DNA of 64,000 nt from Spirosoma rhododendri. GTDB lineage: Bacteria > Bacteroidota > Bacteroidia > Cytophagales > Spirosomataceae. The stretch is taken from positions 248,001-312,000 of the forward strand of contig NZ_CP051677.1 in NCBI RefSeq assembly GCF_012849055.1. The letters are read 5' to 3'. Made by a program: the position numbers and the translations under genes. The number at the start of each line of letters is the position of its first letter. Positions within the stretch are counted from its first letter, which is position 1. Under the pieces are notes generated by a model. The model was not told the DNA's origin and did no database searches. It saw only the letters and a list, made by a program, of their open reading frames with translations. This document shows, piece after piece, positions 7,823 through 15,382 of this stretch.

Positions 7823-9232
7823 CTAAGCGATTACGGGTTTTTCTTCGGGTTTGACCTGGTATTTCGCGGCTACGGGTTTTACCAGCAGGTTGCAGATAAA
7901 CCCGACCACCAGCAGCGATGCCATGATGTACATGGTCGTGTTGTAGGCGTTGGCTTTGGCCACGTTCTCGGCCAGCCCGGCCGCTTTGCCGCTCTCGATG
8001 TAGTGCTCCCGCAGGGAGGTGACGATGTTAGGCCCCAGGATAGCCGCCGTGCTCCAGGCCGTCAGTAATCGACCGTGAATAGCCCCCACCTGCAACGTAC
8101 CGAACATGTCGCGCAGGTAGGCCGGAATGGTGGCAAAACCCGCGCCGTACATCGACAGAATAATGCAGAAGATGCCCACGAACAGCCCGATCGTAGCCGT
8201 CGAGCCAATGAGCGCATACAACACTGCACCCAGTCCGAGGTACACCATATAGATCGTTTTGCGCCCGGTTTTGTCGGACAGCGACGACCAGAAAAACCGC
8301 CCGGCGAGGTTGAAAAGGCTCAGCAGCCCCACGAAACCCGCAGCGGCTTCAGCCGTGATGCCTTTGCCCACGCCCATTCGTACGTCGGAAAACACTTCCT
8401 GAATCATGGGCGATGCCTGCGACAACACCCCGATACCGGCCGTCACGTTCAGGCAGAGTACGCCCCACAGCAGCCAGAACTGCGGGGTTTTGATGGCATT
8501 GTCGGCCGTAACACTGGCCGTGGCAATCATCTTGTTGCCGGAATTGACAGCGGGCACCCAGCCCGCCGGTTTCCAGTTGGCGGGTGGTACGCGGGCGATG
8601 AGTACCCCGAACATCATGAAGCAGAAGTAAATAAGGCCCATCGTTACCAGCGTCTGCCACACGCCCATCGACGTGGGCGTTGCATAGTACTTCATCAGCG
8701 CGACAGCCAGCGGGGAGCCAATCATGGCACCACCGCCAAAGCCCATAATGGCCATTCCCGTTGCCATGCCGGGCCGGTCGGGAAACCACTTGATGAGCGT
8801 CGAAACAGGCGAGATATACCCCAGTCCCAGACCGATACCACCCAATACGCCATAACCGCCGATGAATAGCGGTAGGCTGTGAATCTTTACGCCCAGCGCC
8901 GACACCATGAAGCCACTGGCGAAGCAGATGGCGGCCACAAGCATGGTTTTGCGCGGACCGCTCCGCTCCACCCATTTGCCGAAAATTGCCGCCGATACGC
9001 CCAGAAAAAAGAAGGCAAAGTTGAACCCCTGCACCGTTGCCGAGAGTGGCCAGTCGTCGGGGGCCGGTTGATCGATACCGATCAGTTTCGAGAGCGGAAT
9101 GTTGAATACGCTGAGCCCGTAGGCCTGTCCGATGCACATGTGAACAGCCAGGGCAGCGGGGGGAAACAGCCAGCGACTATAGCCCGGACCAGCTACTGAT
9201 TTTTCCCGGTCGAGAAATGATAAGAATGCCAT
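7823..9232 (-). CDS. OFA-family MFS transporter (oxalate/formate antiporter type)
   Basis: The 469-residue protein has about twelve hydrophobic spans and the OFA hallmark opening SRWLFPPAALAVHMCIGQAY followed by GLSVFNIPLSK. The loop after the second span (KWVERSGPRKT) matches the conserved MFS loop, and GGIGLGLGYISPVSTLIKWF is characteristic of OxlT/YhjX-like proteins. It is an inner-membrane carrier for a small organic anion; formate, oxalate or pyruvate are likely from family knowledge, but the sequence does not decide. It heads a three-gene minus-strand unit with the small subunit and a YdeP-type oxidoreductase, which points to uptake of the oxidoreductase substrate or export of its product. 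Confidence 0.85.
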   Translation of the reverse strand: MAFLSFLDREKSVAGPGYSRWLFPPAALAVHMCIGQAYGLSVFNIPLSKLIGIDQPAPDDWPLSATVQGFNFAFFFLGVSAAIFGKWVERSGPRKTMLVAAICFASGFMVSALGVKIHSLPLFIGGYGVLGGIGLGLGYISPVSTLIKWFPDRPGMATGMAIMGFGGGAMIGSPLAVALMKYYATPTSMGVWQTLVTMGLIYFCFMMFGVLIARVPPANWKPAGWVPAVNSGNKMIATASVTADNAIKTPQFWLLWGVLCLNVTAGIGVLSQASPMIQEVFSDVRMGVGKGITAEAAAGFVGLLSLFNLAGRFFWSSLSDKTGRKTIYMVYLGLGAVLYALIGSTATIGLFVGIFCIILSMYGAGFATIPAYLRDMFGTLQVGAIHGRLLTAWSTAAILGPNIVTSLREHYIESGKAAGLAENVAKANAYNTTMYIMASLLVVGFICNLLVKPVAAKYQVKPEEKPVIA

Positions 9233-9687
9233 TTTACGTGTTTGTGTTGGTTAAGGTGTTACTCAGTTACAGAGAGTACGTGCGTGACTAACGCAGCACA
9301 TCTAGGTTTAAAACATTTTTTCCTCCTTATAAGTCAACTTTTCTTTGATCTGGTGAATATAAAAGAATAATAGAGCACAAGGTTCAGCCGATGAAGCCGG
9401 AAATTTGGGGAGGTGCCCTCAGTTCAAAATCAGGGCCTATTTTCTATATCAATTTAGCAAATATATACCTGTGACGTCTGTACTTTCCGCGCCGGACAGC
9501 CCGTAAAACTCATGGTTGCCACCTGTCCGGACAGCGTCTGCCGACCGGTACAGAACTAGCGGGAATGGTACCGTTTAAGTAGTAAACCGATCAATCAGAT
9601 CAACTTATTTGTCTGTAGGGCGTTGTCGCCAGTAGCTTGACCTGTATCTTTGTTGCTTTGTACTTCTTACTTATCTGATTCCCTATT
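9233..9687. other. Divergent intergenic region
   Basis: About 455 AT-richer bases lie between the OFA transporter and the mutase gene. On the minus strand a TATATTTG box at 9465-9458 could serve the transporter operon with a long leader. The plus-strand promoter is listed separately. No RNA gene or conserved ORF is recognised. Confidence 0.45.
9623..9652 (+). promoter_or_regulatory. Predicted promoter of the phosphoglucosamine mutase gene
   Basis: A TTG at 9623-9625, a 19-base spacer and TATCTTTG at 9645-9652 fit the Bacteroidota -33/-7 pattern (TTG, N19, TAnnTTTG). Transcription would start near 9658 and give a leader of about 30 bases to the GTG start at 9688. Confidence 0.6.
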
Positions 9688-11085
9688 GTGACCCTAATCA
9701 AATCCATTTCCGGCATTCGGGGGACCATTGGTGGACGCAGTGGCGACGGCCTGACCCCGCCAGACGTTGTTAAATTCACGGCAGCTTTTAGCCAGTGGTT
9801 ACGACAGCGCAACCCAGCACTGACAACGGTTGTCATCGGTCGCGATGGGCGGCTGTCGGGTGAGCTGGTTGCCAAACTGGTAGCAGCAACCTTACAGGGC
9901 CTCGGCCTCGATGTGCTGGACCTCGGCCTCTCCACAACGCCAACCGTTGAAGTTGCGGTTGTTGGCGAACAGGCCGCTGGCGGTATTATTCTGACGGCCA
10001 GCCACAACCCGATCCAGTGGAACGCGCTTAAGCTGCTCAACGAAGCGGGTGAGTTTATTTCGGCTCAGGACGGTGCCGAAGTGCTGGCCCTGGCCGATAC
10101 CGACGCCATCGAGTACGCTGACGTACGCAAACTGGGAAAATACCGGACCGACGACACCTGGCTCCGCCGACACATCGACCAGATTCTGGCCCTGACCCTG
10201 GTCGATCGCGACGCTGTTGCCGCCCGGAATTTCCGCGTCGTTGTCGATGCAGTCAATTCCACCGGTGGCCTGGCCGTACCGATGCTGCTGGAAGCGCTGG
10301 GTGTTGAGCAGGTAACGAAACTACACTGCGAACCGACCGGTAACTTTGCCCACAACCCCGAGCCACTACCCGAAAACCTGCGCGACATTATCAAGGAGAT
10401 GGAGCGCGGCAACGCCGACCTCGGCATCGTTGTCGATCCCGACGTCGACCGGCTGGCGCTGATCTGCGAAGACGGGTCGCCGTTCGGTGAAGAATATACG
10501 CTGGTGGCCGTGGCCGATTATGTGCTGCGTACGGGTGGCGTTGGCAATACGGTGTCGAACCTGTCGAGTACGGTAGCGTTGCGCGTAATCACCGAAAAAG
10601 CCGGTGGCAGCTACTTTGCATCGGCGGTGGGCGAAGTCAACGTGGTCGAGTTGATGAAGGAAAGCAACGCCGTTATCGGTGGCGAAGGAAACGGCGGTAT
10701 CATTTACCCCGACCTGCACTACGGCCGCGACGCACTGGTGGGCATCGCCCTGTTCCTGACTCAGCTGGCGAAATCCGGCAAGTCGGCATCGATGCTCCGC
10801 CGGACGTACCCGAACTTTTACATCTCGAAAAATAAGATCGAACTAACGCCCGATATCGACGTCGACGCGCTGCTGGACCGGATCAAATCCCGGTATGCCC
10901 GCAACCCGATCAGCACCATTGATGGCGTAAAAATCGAATTTGACCGCGAGTGGGTTCACCTGCGCCGGTCCAATACCGAGCCGATCATCCGTATTTATTC
11001 CGAATCCGACACGCTGGCCACAGCCGATCATCTGGCCGGAAAAATCATTAACGATATTCGGGAGGTAATCGCGGAGAAGCGGTAG
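9688..11085 (+). CDS. glmM: Phosphoglucosamine mutase (alpha-D-phosphohexomutase family)
   Basis: The 465-residue enzyme should interconvert glucosamine-6-phosphate and glucosamine-1-phosphate on the way to UDP-GlcNAc in the cytoplasm. The phosphoserine loop ILTASHNP places Ser105 as the phosphorylated residue. The metal loop DPDVDR has Asp250, Asp252 and Asp254. A sugar-binding GEGNGG lies near residue 335, and the C-terminal phosphate site is RRSNTEPIIRIYSE. The first residues (MTLIKSISGIRGTIGG) include the conserved SGIRG. The start is GTG at 9688, about 30 bases after the predicted transcription start. A phosphomannomutase or phosphoglucomutase role cannot be fully excluded because these families overlap; GlmM is the usual assignment for this Bacteroidota type. 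A terminator follows. Confidence 0.8.
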   Translation: MTLIKSISGIRGTIGGRSGDGLTPPDVVKFTAAFSQWLRQRNPALTTVVIGRDGRLSGELVAKLVAATLQGLGLDVLDLGLSTTPTVEVAVVGEQAAGGIILTASHNPIQWNALKLLNEAGEFISAQDGAEVLALADTDAIEYADVRKLGKYRTDDTWLRRHIDQILALTLVDRDAVAARNFRVVVDAVNSTGGLAVPMLLEALGVEQVTKLHCEPTGNFAHNPEPLPENLRDIIKEMERGNADLGIVVDPDVDRLALICEDGSPFGEEYTLVAVADYVLRTGGVGNTVSNLSSTVALRVITEKAGGSYFASAVGEVNVVELMKESNAVIGGEGNGGIIYPDLHYGRDALVGIALFLTQLAKSGKSASMLRRTYPNFYISKNKIELTPDIDVDALLDRIKSRYARNPISTIDGVKIEFDREWVHLRRSNTEPIIRIYSESDTLATADHLAGKIINDIREVIAEKR

Positions 11086-11107
11086 TTTCTCACGGTTCTA
11101 TTATCAG

Positions 11108-11140
11108 GCGGGTTGCTCTAGTAAGTAACCCGCTTTTTTT
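11108..11140 (+). terminator. Rho-independent terminator after glmM
   Basis: The stem GCGGGTT/AACCCGC (11108-11114 and 11127-11133) is followed by seven T residues, 23 bases after the glmM stop. Confidence 0.85.
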
Positions 11141-11168
11141 ATGTGTTCTGTGTAGCCTGGCGTGTATG

Positions 11169-11272
11169 TGTAGCCTGGACGTCCACGTCCGGGTGGACGC
11201 GAAGCGGCCCACAAAGCTACCGCCTTACATAGTTGGCCTAACGGCCACCCGGACGTGGACGTCCAGGCTACA
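11169..11272. repeat. Intergenic palindrome, family E
   Basis: Perfect 28-base arms (11169-11196 and 11245-11272) begin TGTAGCCTGGACGTCCACG and are separated by 48 bases. An extra partial copy (GTAGCCTGG) lies just before, and a related GTCCAGGCTACAC occurs near 30790. With the flanking bases this fills most of the gap 11141-11496; the remainder shows no gene and should hold the promoter of the YtxH gene. Confidence 0.85.
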
Positions 11273-11496
11273 TAAGCGCGTCAGGATACACAGAACACAG
11301 GATACACAATCGCCCCACGCTGGCCCCTATTCTGTGGAGAAACCTACTCAGCTACCCACTTTCCGGCACACCTACTACGTTCCGTTTTCACCAAGTAACA
11401 TTCTGACAGTTAGCACATTACTCTATAAACACTTCTTACTGGCACAGTTTTTACCACTCTGTAGTCAGATCCCAAACAACTTAAACACACACGATC

Positions 11497-11874
11497 ATGG
11501 GTTTTATTAGAGGAGTACTTGCAGGTCTTGCCATTGGTTATCTGACAGCACCACGTAGCGGTAAAGACACCCGCCAGAAGCTGAGCGAAGGCATCAGTGA
11601 TCTTCAGAATCAGTGGGACGAGGGTGTTGCCGATGTAAAATCGCAGTTCAGCAGCTTACTTGGTCAGGCTGAAGCAAAAGCTGATGAAGTAAAAGACAAA
11701 GCAAACAATCTGGCTGATAAAGCGCAGGACAAAGCTAATGAGGTGAAGGCTGACGTTAAATCGCAGTACAACCAGGAGCGCGCGAAATCGAATTATAACG
11801 ATAAAGTTGAAGATGCAGCCGACGCTACGAAGTCGGGTGTCAACAAAGTAGAAGACGCGCTGAAACTCAACTAA
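11497..11874 (+). CDS. YtxH domain-containing protein
   Basis: The 125-residue protein starts with a short hydrophobic segment and the typical YtxH motif (GVLAGLAIGYLTAPRSGKDTR), followed by a long, highly charged, Ala/Lys/Asp-rich helical region with repeats such as KADEVKDKANNLADKAQDKA. YtxH proteins are small membrane-associated proteins often induced by general stress. The repetitive helical tail also recalls LEA-like or apolipoprotein-like stress proteins. It stands alone, with a terminator 37 bases downstream. The molecular function is unknown. Confidence 0.8.
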   Translation: MGFIRGVLAGLAIGYLTAPRSGKDTRQKLSEGISDLQNQWDEGVADVKSQFSSLLGQAEAKADEVKDKANNLADKAQDKANEVKADVKSQYNQERAKSNYNDKVEDAADATKSGVNKVEDALKLN

Positions 11875-11910
11875 TCAGCACGCAACACGACTCAACGCTA
11901 TGAAAATGGA

Positions 11911-11944
11911 AGCGGCTGACTCTACGGAGCCAGCCGCTTTTTTG
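11911..11944 (+). terminator. Rho-independent terminator after the YtxH gene
   Basis: The stem AGCGGCTG/CAGCCGCT (11911-11918 and 11931-11938) is followed by a run of T residues. Confidence 0.85.
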
Positions 11945-11967
11945 CGTTTTACCAATTAACCGTTACC

Positions 11968-12002
11968 CAAAAAGAGGCCCCATCTTTCGGGTGAAAGTGG
12001 GG
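11968..12002 (-). terminator. Hairpin, possible minus-strand terminator
   Basis: GGCCCCA and TGGGGCC arms enclose CTTTCGGGTGAAAG-like sequence. Read on the minus strand the stem is followed by TCTTTTTGG. It lies almost 300 bases beyond the stop of the TPR-Ppx gene. The rest of 11945-12264 holds a small AAACTTTAAA/TTTAAAGTTT inverted repeat (12112-12153) and no recognisable gene. Confidence 0.45.
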
Positions 12003-12264
12003 CCGTTCATATCGTTGAGTCAATCAGAAAGGGGGACAGCGTTTAGTTTGCTTCATCCAACACTGTCTGTGCAGATAATCATATTGGTCAAAACCATGCC
12101 ACTCTGAAAATACAAACTTTAAAAATCTGTATATCAGAACTTTAAAGTTTGTATGAGTTACCACACGCTACGGTAGTCTACTGAATTTGTGGATAATATT
12201 GCCCGATGTTGTGGTCTGCTTACGCCGTATGTATAATTCCTCACAATGAGCACTGTAAAACTAC

Positions 12265-13692
12265 TTACTGCGCCCCCTTAGCGACGGCGCGTTCATAGTT
12301 CTGATTGAGTTGTTCCATAAACTTACCCGTCACCCAGCCGATATCGGAATCGCGGATAAAAACGAACCGCTTCGGCACCGATGTATTGCTGTAGGCCCGG
12401 ACAATAGCGTCGAGCAGCAAGGCTCCGGCGATGATTTGTTTTTCGTTGAACTGATTCTGTGCGTTCGCCAGATCAGCTTCCGCTTTTCGGCGGATCACGG
12501 GGTCGGTCAGGTTGCTCAGGTCGGGGTGGATCAACGCCTGATAATCATTGAGAGCCAGTTGCCGAAACCGGTCAACATCACCCTGCGTCAGCGGAACGGC
12601 CGTCGTACCGGCCCGCTCGGGGTGAAGGTACGCGGTCATGGCCCAGGCAATTCCCCCACCGAACGCCACTGTTTTGCGCTGCTGCAAACCCGGACTCGCC
12701 GTATTAAACTCCAGATTGATTGTCGTGTCGGTCAGGGGGCGGATGGCTTTCAGCGCTTCTTCTTTGTACCCAGTAATATCGAGTGACCGTTTGTTGTCGA
12801 TCTGAGCCGCCAGCGTTTTGGTACCGAACGGAAAGCTGATCGATCGAAATTGCCCGCTGCCGTCGTAGTAGCCGCCCTTTGTATTGCCACTACCGATGTC
12901 GATGCAGGATGTCGACGCCCAGAATTTACGGGGAATCGTACCGACCATAAACAGTTCAGCCTCGCGGGCGGCCGTAAGCGTCGTGTCAATAGGCATACTT
13001 TTGCCGTTTGGCAATTCGGTCGTGACCAGTCCCGTCAGCAATTCATACAGCTTCTTTTTCTTTTCCGGTGTCTTCCCCAGCGACTCGTTGATACCGCTAC
13101 TGAACGCCATATAAACCCGCTCCGGGCTAATGTTGTAATGACGGATCGAGTCGAGGTAGGCTTTCATCACATCGCGCCCCGCGTCGAACGCCTGCGCTGT
13201 ACCCGACACCAGCGTCACGTTGGGCGCAAGCGGCTTCGAGCGAATATCTTTTGCGTAGAAGCCATTGTCGTAAGTCGTACGGAAAATGGCCAGCTTCACC
13301 CCCGACGCGCCAATATCAATACCGGCGTAGAGGTCTTTCCCGGCGGCTTCGTTTGTTAGCTGACGCATAGCCGCTTCACTAGCCGTAAAGCCCAGCTTCT
13401 GGTACAGCGCCGTGGCTTTTTGAAAGTACCGAACGGCTTCTCTGGTGTTTTCCAGCTCGGTATACGCGTAACCCAGGTTTTCGTAAGCAATTGCTTCCTG
13501 CGTAAGATCTTTTTGCTGAACGGCCGGTATGGCCCGCTGTAGCAGATCGATAGCCTGTTGCGGCCGGTCGACCATGCGCAGCGTATTGCCCAGCTTAATA
13601 AAACGGGCGGCTTCGACAGGGGTTCGGGCATTCTGCGCCTGAAGCGACAGACTGACTATGAGCCAACTACAAAGCAGTAGACAGTATTTCAT
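12265..13692 (-). CDS. Exported TPR protein with a Ppx/GppA-like (ASKHA) domain
   Basis: The 475-residue protein has a Sec signal peptide (residues 1-20, ending LSLQAQ), TPR-like repeats at about 28-110 (for example AIAYENLGYAYTELENTREA), then an ASKHA domain related to exopolyphosphatase/GppA. The first phosphate loop is YAGIDIGASGVKLAIF with Asp126, the second is SCIDIGSGNTKGGYY near 262-276, and a late glycine motif AFGGGIAW follows. Ppx/GppA enzymes hydrolyse polyphosphate or pppGpp in the cytoplasm, so an export signal joined to TPRs is unusual. A periplasmic phosphatase, or a protein that keeps the fold without nucleotide turnover, are both possible. It is a single gene with no obvious operon partner. 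Confidence 0.7.
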   Translation of the reverse strand: MKYCLLLCSWLIVSLSLQAQNARTPVEAARFIKLGNTLRMVDRPQQAIDLLQRAIPAVQQKDLTQEAIAYENLGYAYTELENTREAVRYFQKATALYQKLGFTASEAAMRQLTNEAAGKDLYAGIDIGASGVKLAIFRTTYDNGFYAKDIRSKPLAPNVTLVSGTAQAFDAGRDVMKAYLDSIRHYNISPERVYMAFSSGINESLGKTPEKKKKLYELLTGLVTTELPNGKSMPIDTTLTAAREAELFMVGTIPRKFWASTSCIDIGSGNTKGGYYDGSGQFRSISFPFGTKTLAAQIDNKRSLDITGYKEEALKAIRPLTDTTINLEFNTASPGLQQRKTVAFGGGIAWAMTAYLHPERAGTTAVPLTQGDVDRFRQLALNDYQALIHPDLSNLTDPVIRRKAEADLANAQNQFNEKQIIAGALLLDAIVRAYSNTSVPKRFVFIRDSDIGWVTGKFMEQLNQNYERAVAKGAQ

Positions 13693-13793
13693 ACGAAAAG
13701 AGTAATAAACAGGGGTCAGGTTTTTTGTTTGGTCGATTTCGACAGTCCGTTTACCCGGCAGCCCACTGAATATCAGGGCTGTTTAGTGCTAGT

Positions 13794-13871
13794 CTGTTTA
13801 CCCCCAGCCCCCTGAAGGGGGAGCGGTTCATTTGCGTAGTGCTCCCCCTTCAGGGGGCTGGGGGTAAACAG
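13794..13871. repeat. Intergenic palindromic repeat, family B, copy 1
   Basis: Perfect 31-base arms (13794-13824 and 13841-13871) of the type CTGTTTACCCCCAGCCCCCT enclose the loop GGTTCATTTGCGTAGT. The same loop and core return at 21986-22073. This occupies the gap between two minus-strand genes. Confidence 0.9.
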
Positions 13872-13990
13872 GCTGTCACAAAGACCGAGTGGGCTAAAAA
13901 TACGGCATAATCCACAGGCTACGTAGTGAATAAGCTGCAACTGTAGTATGCGGTACTGGCGTAGCGTCGGGGGAGTGTAGCGCGACAGGC

Positions 13991-15142
13991 TTAAAACGAT
14001 TCGCCGGTCAGGATGTAAAAGCCGGGGCCTTCGCGGGTGAACCCAACGTCGAAGCGCAGGAAAACGTCTTTCTTTTTGAACAGCAGATACCGTACCCCGG
14101 CTCCACCGGCTGGCAGCAGGTTACTGAAACTCAGCTCCCTCACCGACGGGGCCACTGTGCCGACGGCCGCGAATACAGCCGCGCCGACCCGCTTGCTGAA
14201 CCAGAACGGCAGCCAGCGATATTCGAGCTGCGTGGCCGCATGAACCTTGTCGCGGTAACGGCCCATGTAATAACCCCGCATAATGGTTTCGCCACCCAGC
14301 AAAGCCAGTTGGTTGAACGGAGCGTCGCCCCCGGCCAGCACGCCGTATGCCTGCCAGGCCAGCACCTGATTGGTACGGACTGTTTTGTACAGCCGCACAT
14401 CGGCCACGATGTTGGAAAACGTGTAGGTGCTGCCCCGCGTCGGGTGGTAATTGAGATACGTCAGTTCGGCGAACGCACCTTGCCGGGCGTTGAGCACGTT
14501 AGGGCGACTGTCGTAAATCAGGCCCACGCCCAACCCCAGATTGGTGCTCCCCGTACTACCGCGTGGCAGGTCGAGCGGTGTACCCTCCGGCTGCTGAAAC
14601 TCAACCCGGCTCAGGTGCTGCAAATCGACGGCCAGCCCACCGAATAGATTAGGTCGAATCCGGCGCATGACCCGCTGCCGCGCCTGAATCGAGAACGCGT
14701 CGACCGTGGCTGGATTGTCGGTGTGGGCGTCGGGGCCGATTCCGTAATAGAGCAGTGGAAACCGCTGAAACCGCGCCCGGCCCAGAAAATACCAGCGGTC
14801 GTGATCGCCAAAGACGGTATTGTCGAGGTTCAGACCGTATTGCCCCAGCAGCGTAAAAAACCCAAACGCCTGCAATTCACTCAGCCGATTGTTGACCGTA
14901 TCGTTGTTGGCGTGGTACAGGTACAGAGCCGATACGCCCAGTTCGAGACTGGTTTCGGGCGCGTAGGCCAGCGTCGGATACAGGGCCAGATGGGGCTGAT
15001 TTGATGCAGTCGTATCGTTCAGAAACCGGTTGTACAGCCTCGTAACGATGTTCTGAGCCCCCGCCGATCCGGTACCGGCTATCAGCAGCCCAAGGCACCA
15101 GCCAACGCGCATCATTCTCGCCAGATTACCGGTTCTGCTCAT
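13991..15142 (-). CDS. BamA/TamA-family outer-membrane beta-barrel protein without POTRA domains
   Basis: The 383-residue protein has a signal peptide (hydrophobic core about residues 13-26, cleavage near GAQN) and goes almost directly into alternating amphipathic strands typical of a D15/Omp85 barrel. GGETIMRGYYMGRYRDK resembles the conserved (V/M)RG(F/Y) loop-6 motif of Omp85 proteins. The C-terminus ends in Phe, as outer-membrane barrels usually do. POTRA repeats are missing, so it is not BamA itself; short barrels of this kind are common in Bacteroidota as surface-antigen D15-like proteins. Start choice is uncertain: ATG at 15115 or 15112 (MMRVGWC) would give a cleaner signal peptide. No clear operon partner. 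Confidence 0.72.
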   Translation of the reverse strand: MSRTGNLARMMRVGWCLGLLIAGTGSAGAQNIVTRLYNRFLNDTTASNQPHLALYPTLAYAPETSLELGVSALYLYHANNDTVNNRLSELQAFGFFTLLGQYGLNLDNTVFGDHDRWYFLGRARFQRFPLLYYGIGPDAHTDNPATVDAFSIQARQRVMRRIRPNLFGGLAVDLQHLSRVEFQQPEGTPLDLPRGSTGSTNLGLGVGLIYDSRPNVLNARQGAFAELTYLNYHPTRGSTYTFSNIVADVRLYKTVRTNQVLAWQAYGVLAGGDAPFNQLALLGGETIMRGYYMGRYRDKVHAATQLEYRWLPFWFSKRVGAAVFAAVGTVAPSVRELSFSNLLPAGGAGVRYLLFKKKDVFLRFDVGFTREGPGFYILTGESF

Positions 15143-15382
15143 TGCTGTGTGGTGTTGATCTGGCCAACAGTAGCCTATACGTCTCTATACTCATACGATC
15201 CGTACCACCAATTGTTTCGTGCGCAGGACTTTTTGTTAAAATAGCATTAACCCAATATTATTTTAAAATAATTCATAATTGACGAATATATTCTGCTTTA
15301 CTGTTAAAAATACGCACTATAGTTTTGATAAATTAGCAGAATACAATTTTGAATACGTCTCTGTTTTTAACTGATCCTGACT

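Noticed and set aside
8075..8869. 264-codon plus-strand frame inside the OFA transporter gene
   Set aside because: His/Arg-rich antisense frame with no start context or recognisable fold.
11166..11510. 114-codon open frame across the family E palindrome
   Set aside because: Much of it is the inverted repeat itself and it overlaps the YtxH start. No conserved features.
13991..15142. Annotation as BamA
   Set aside because: No POTRA domains and a short chain; only the barrel is related.
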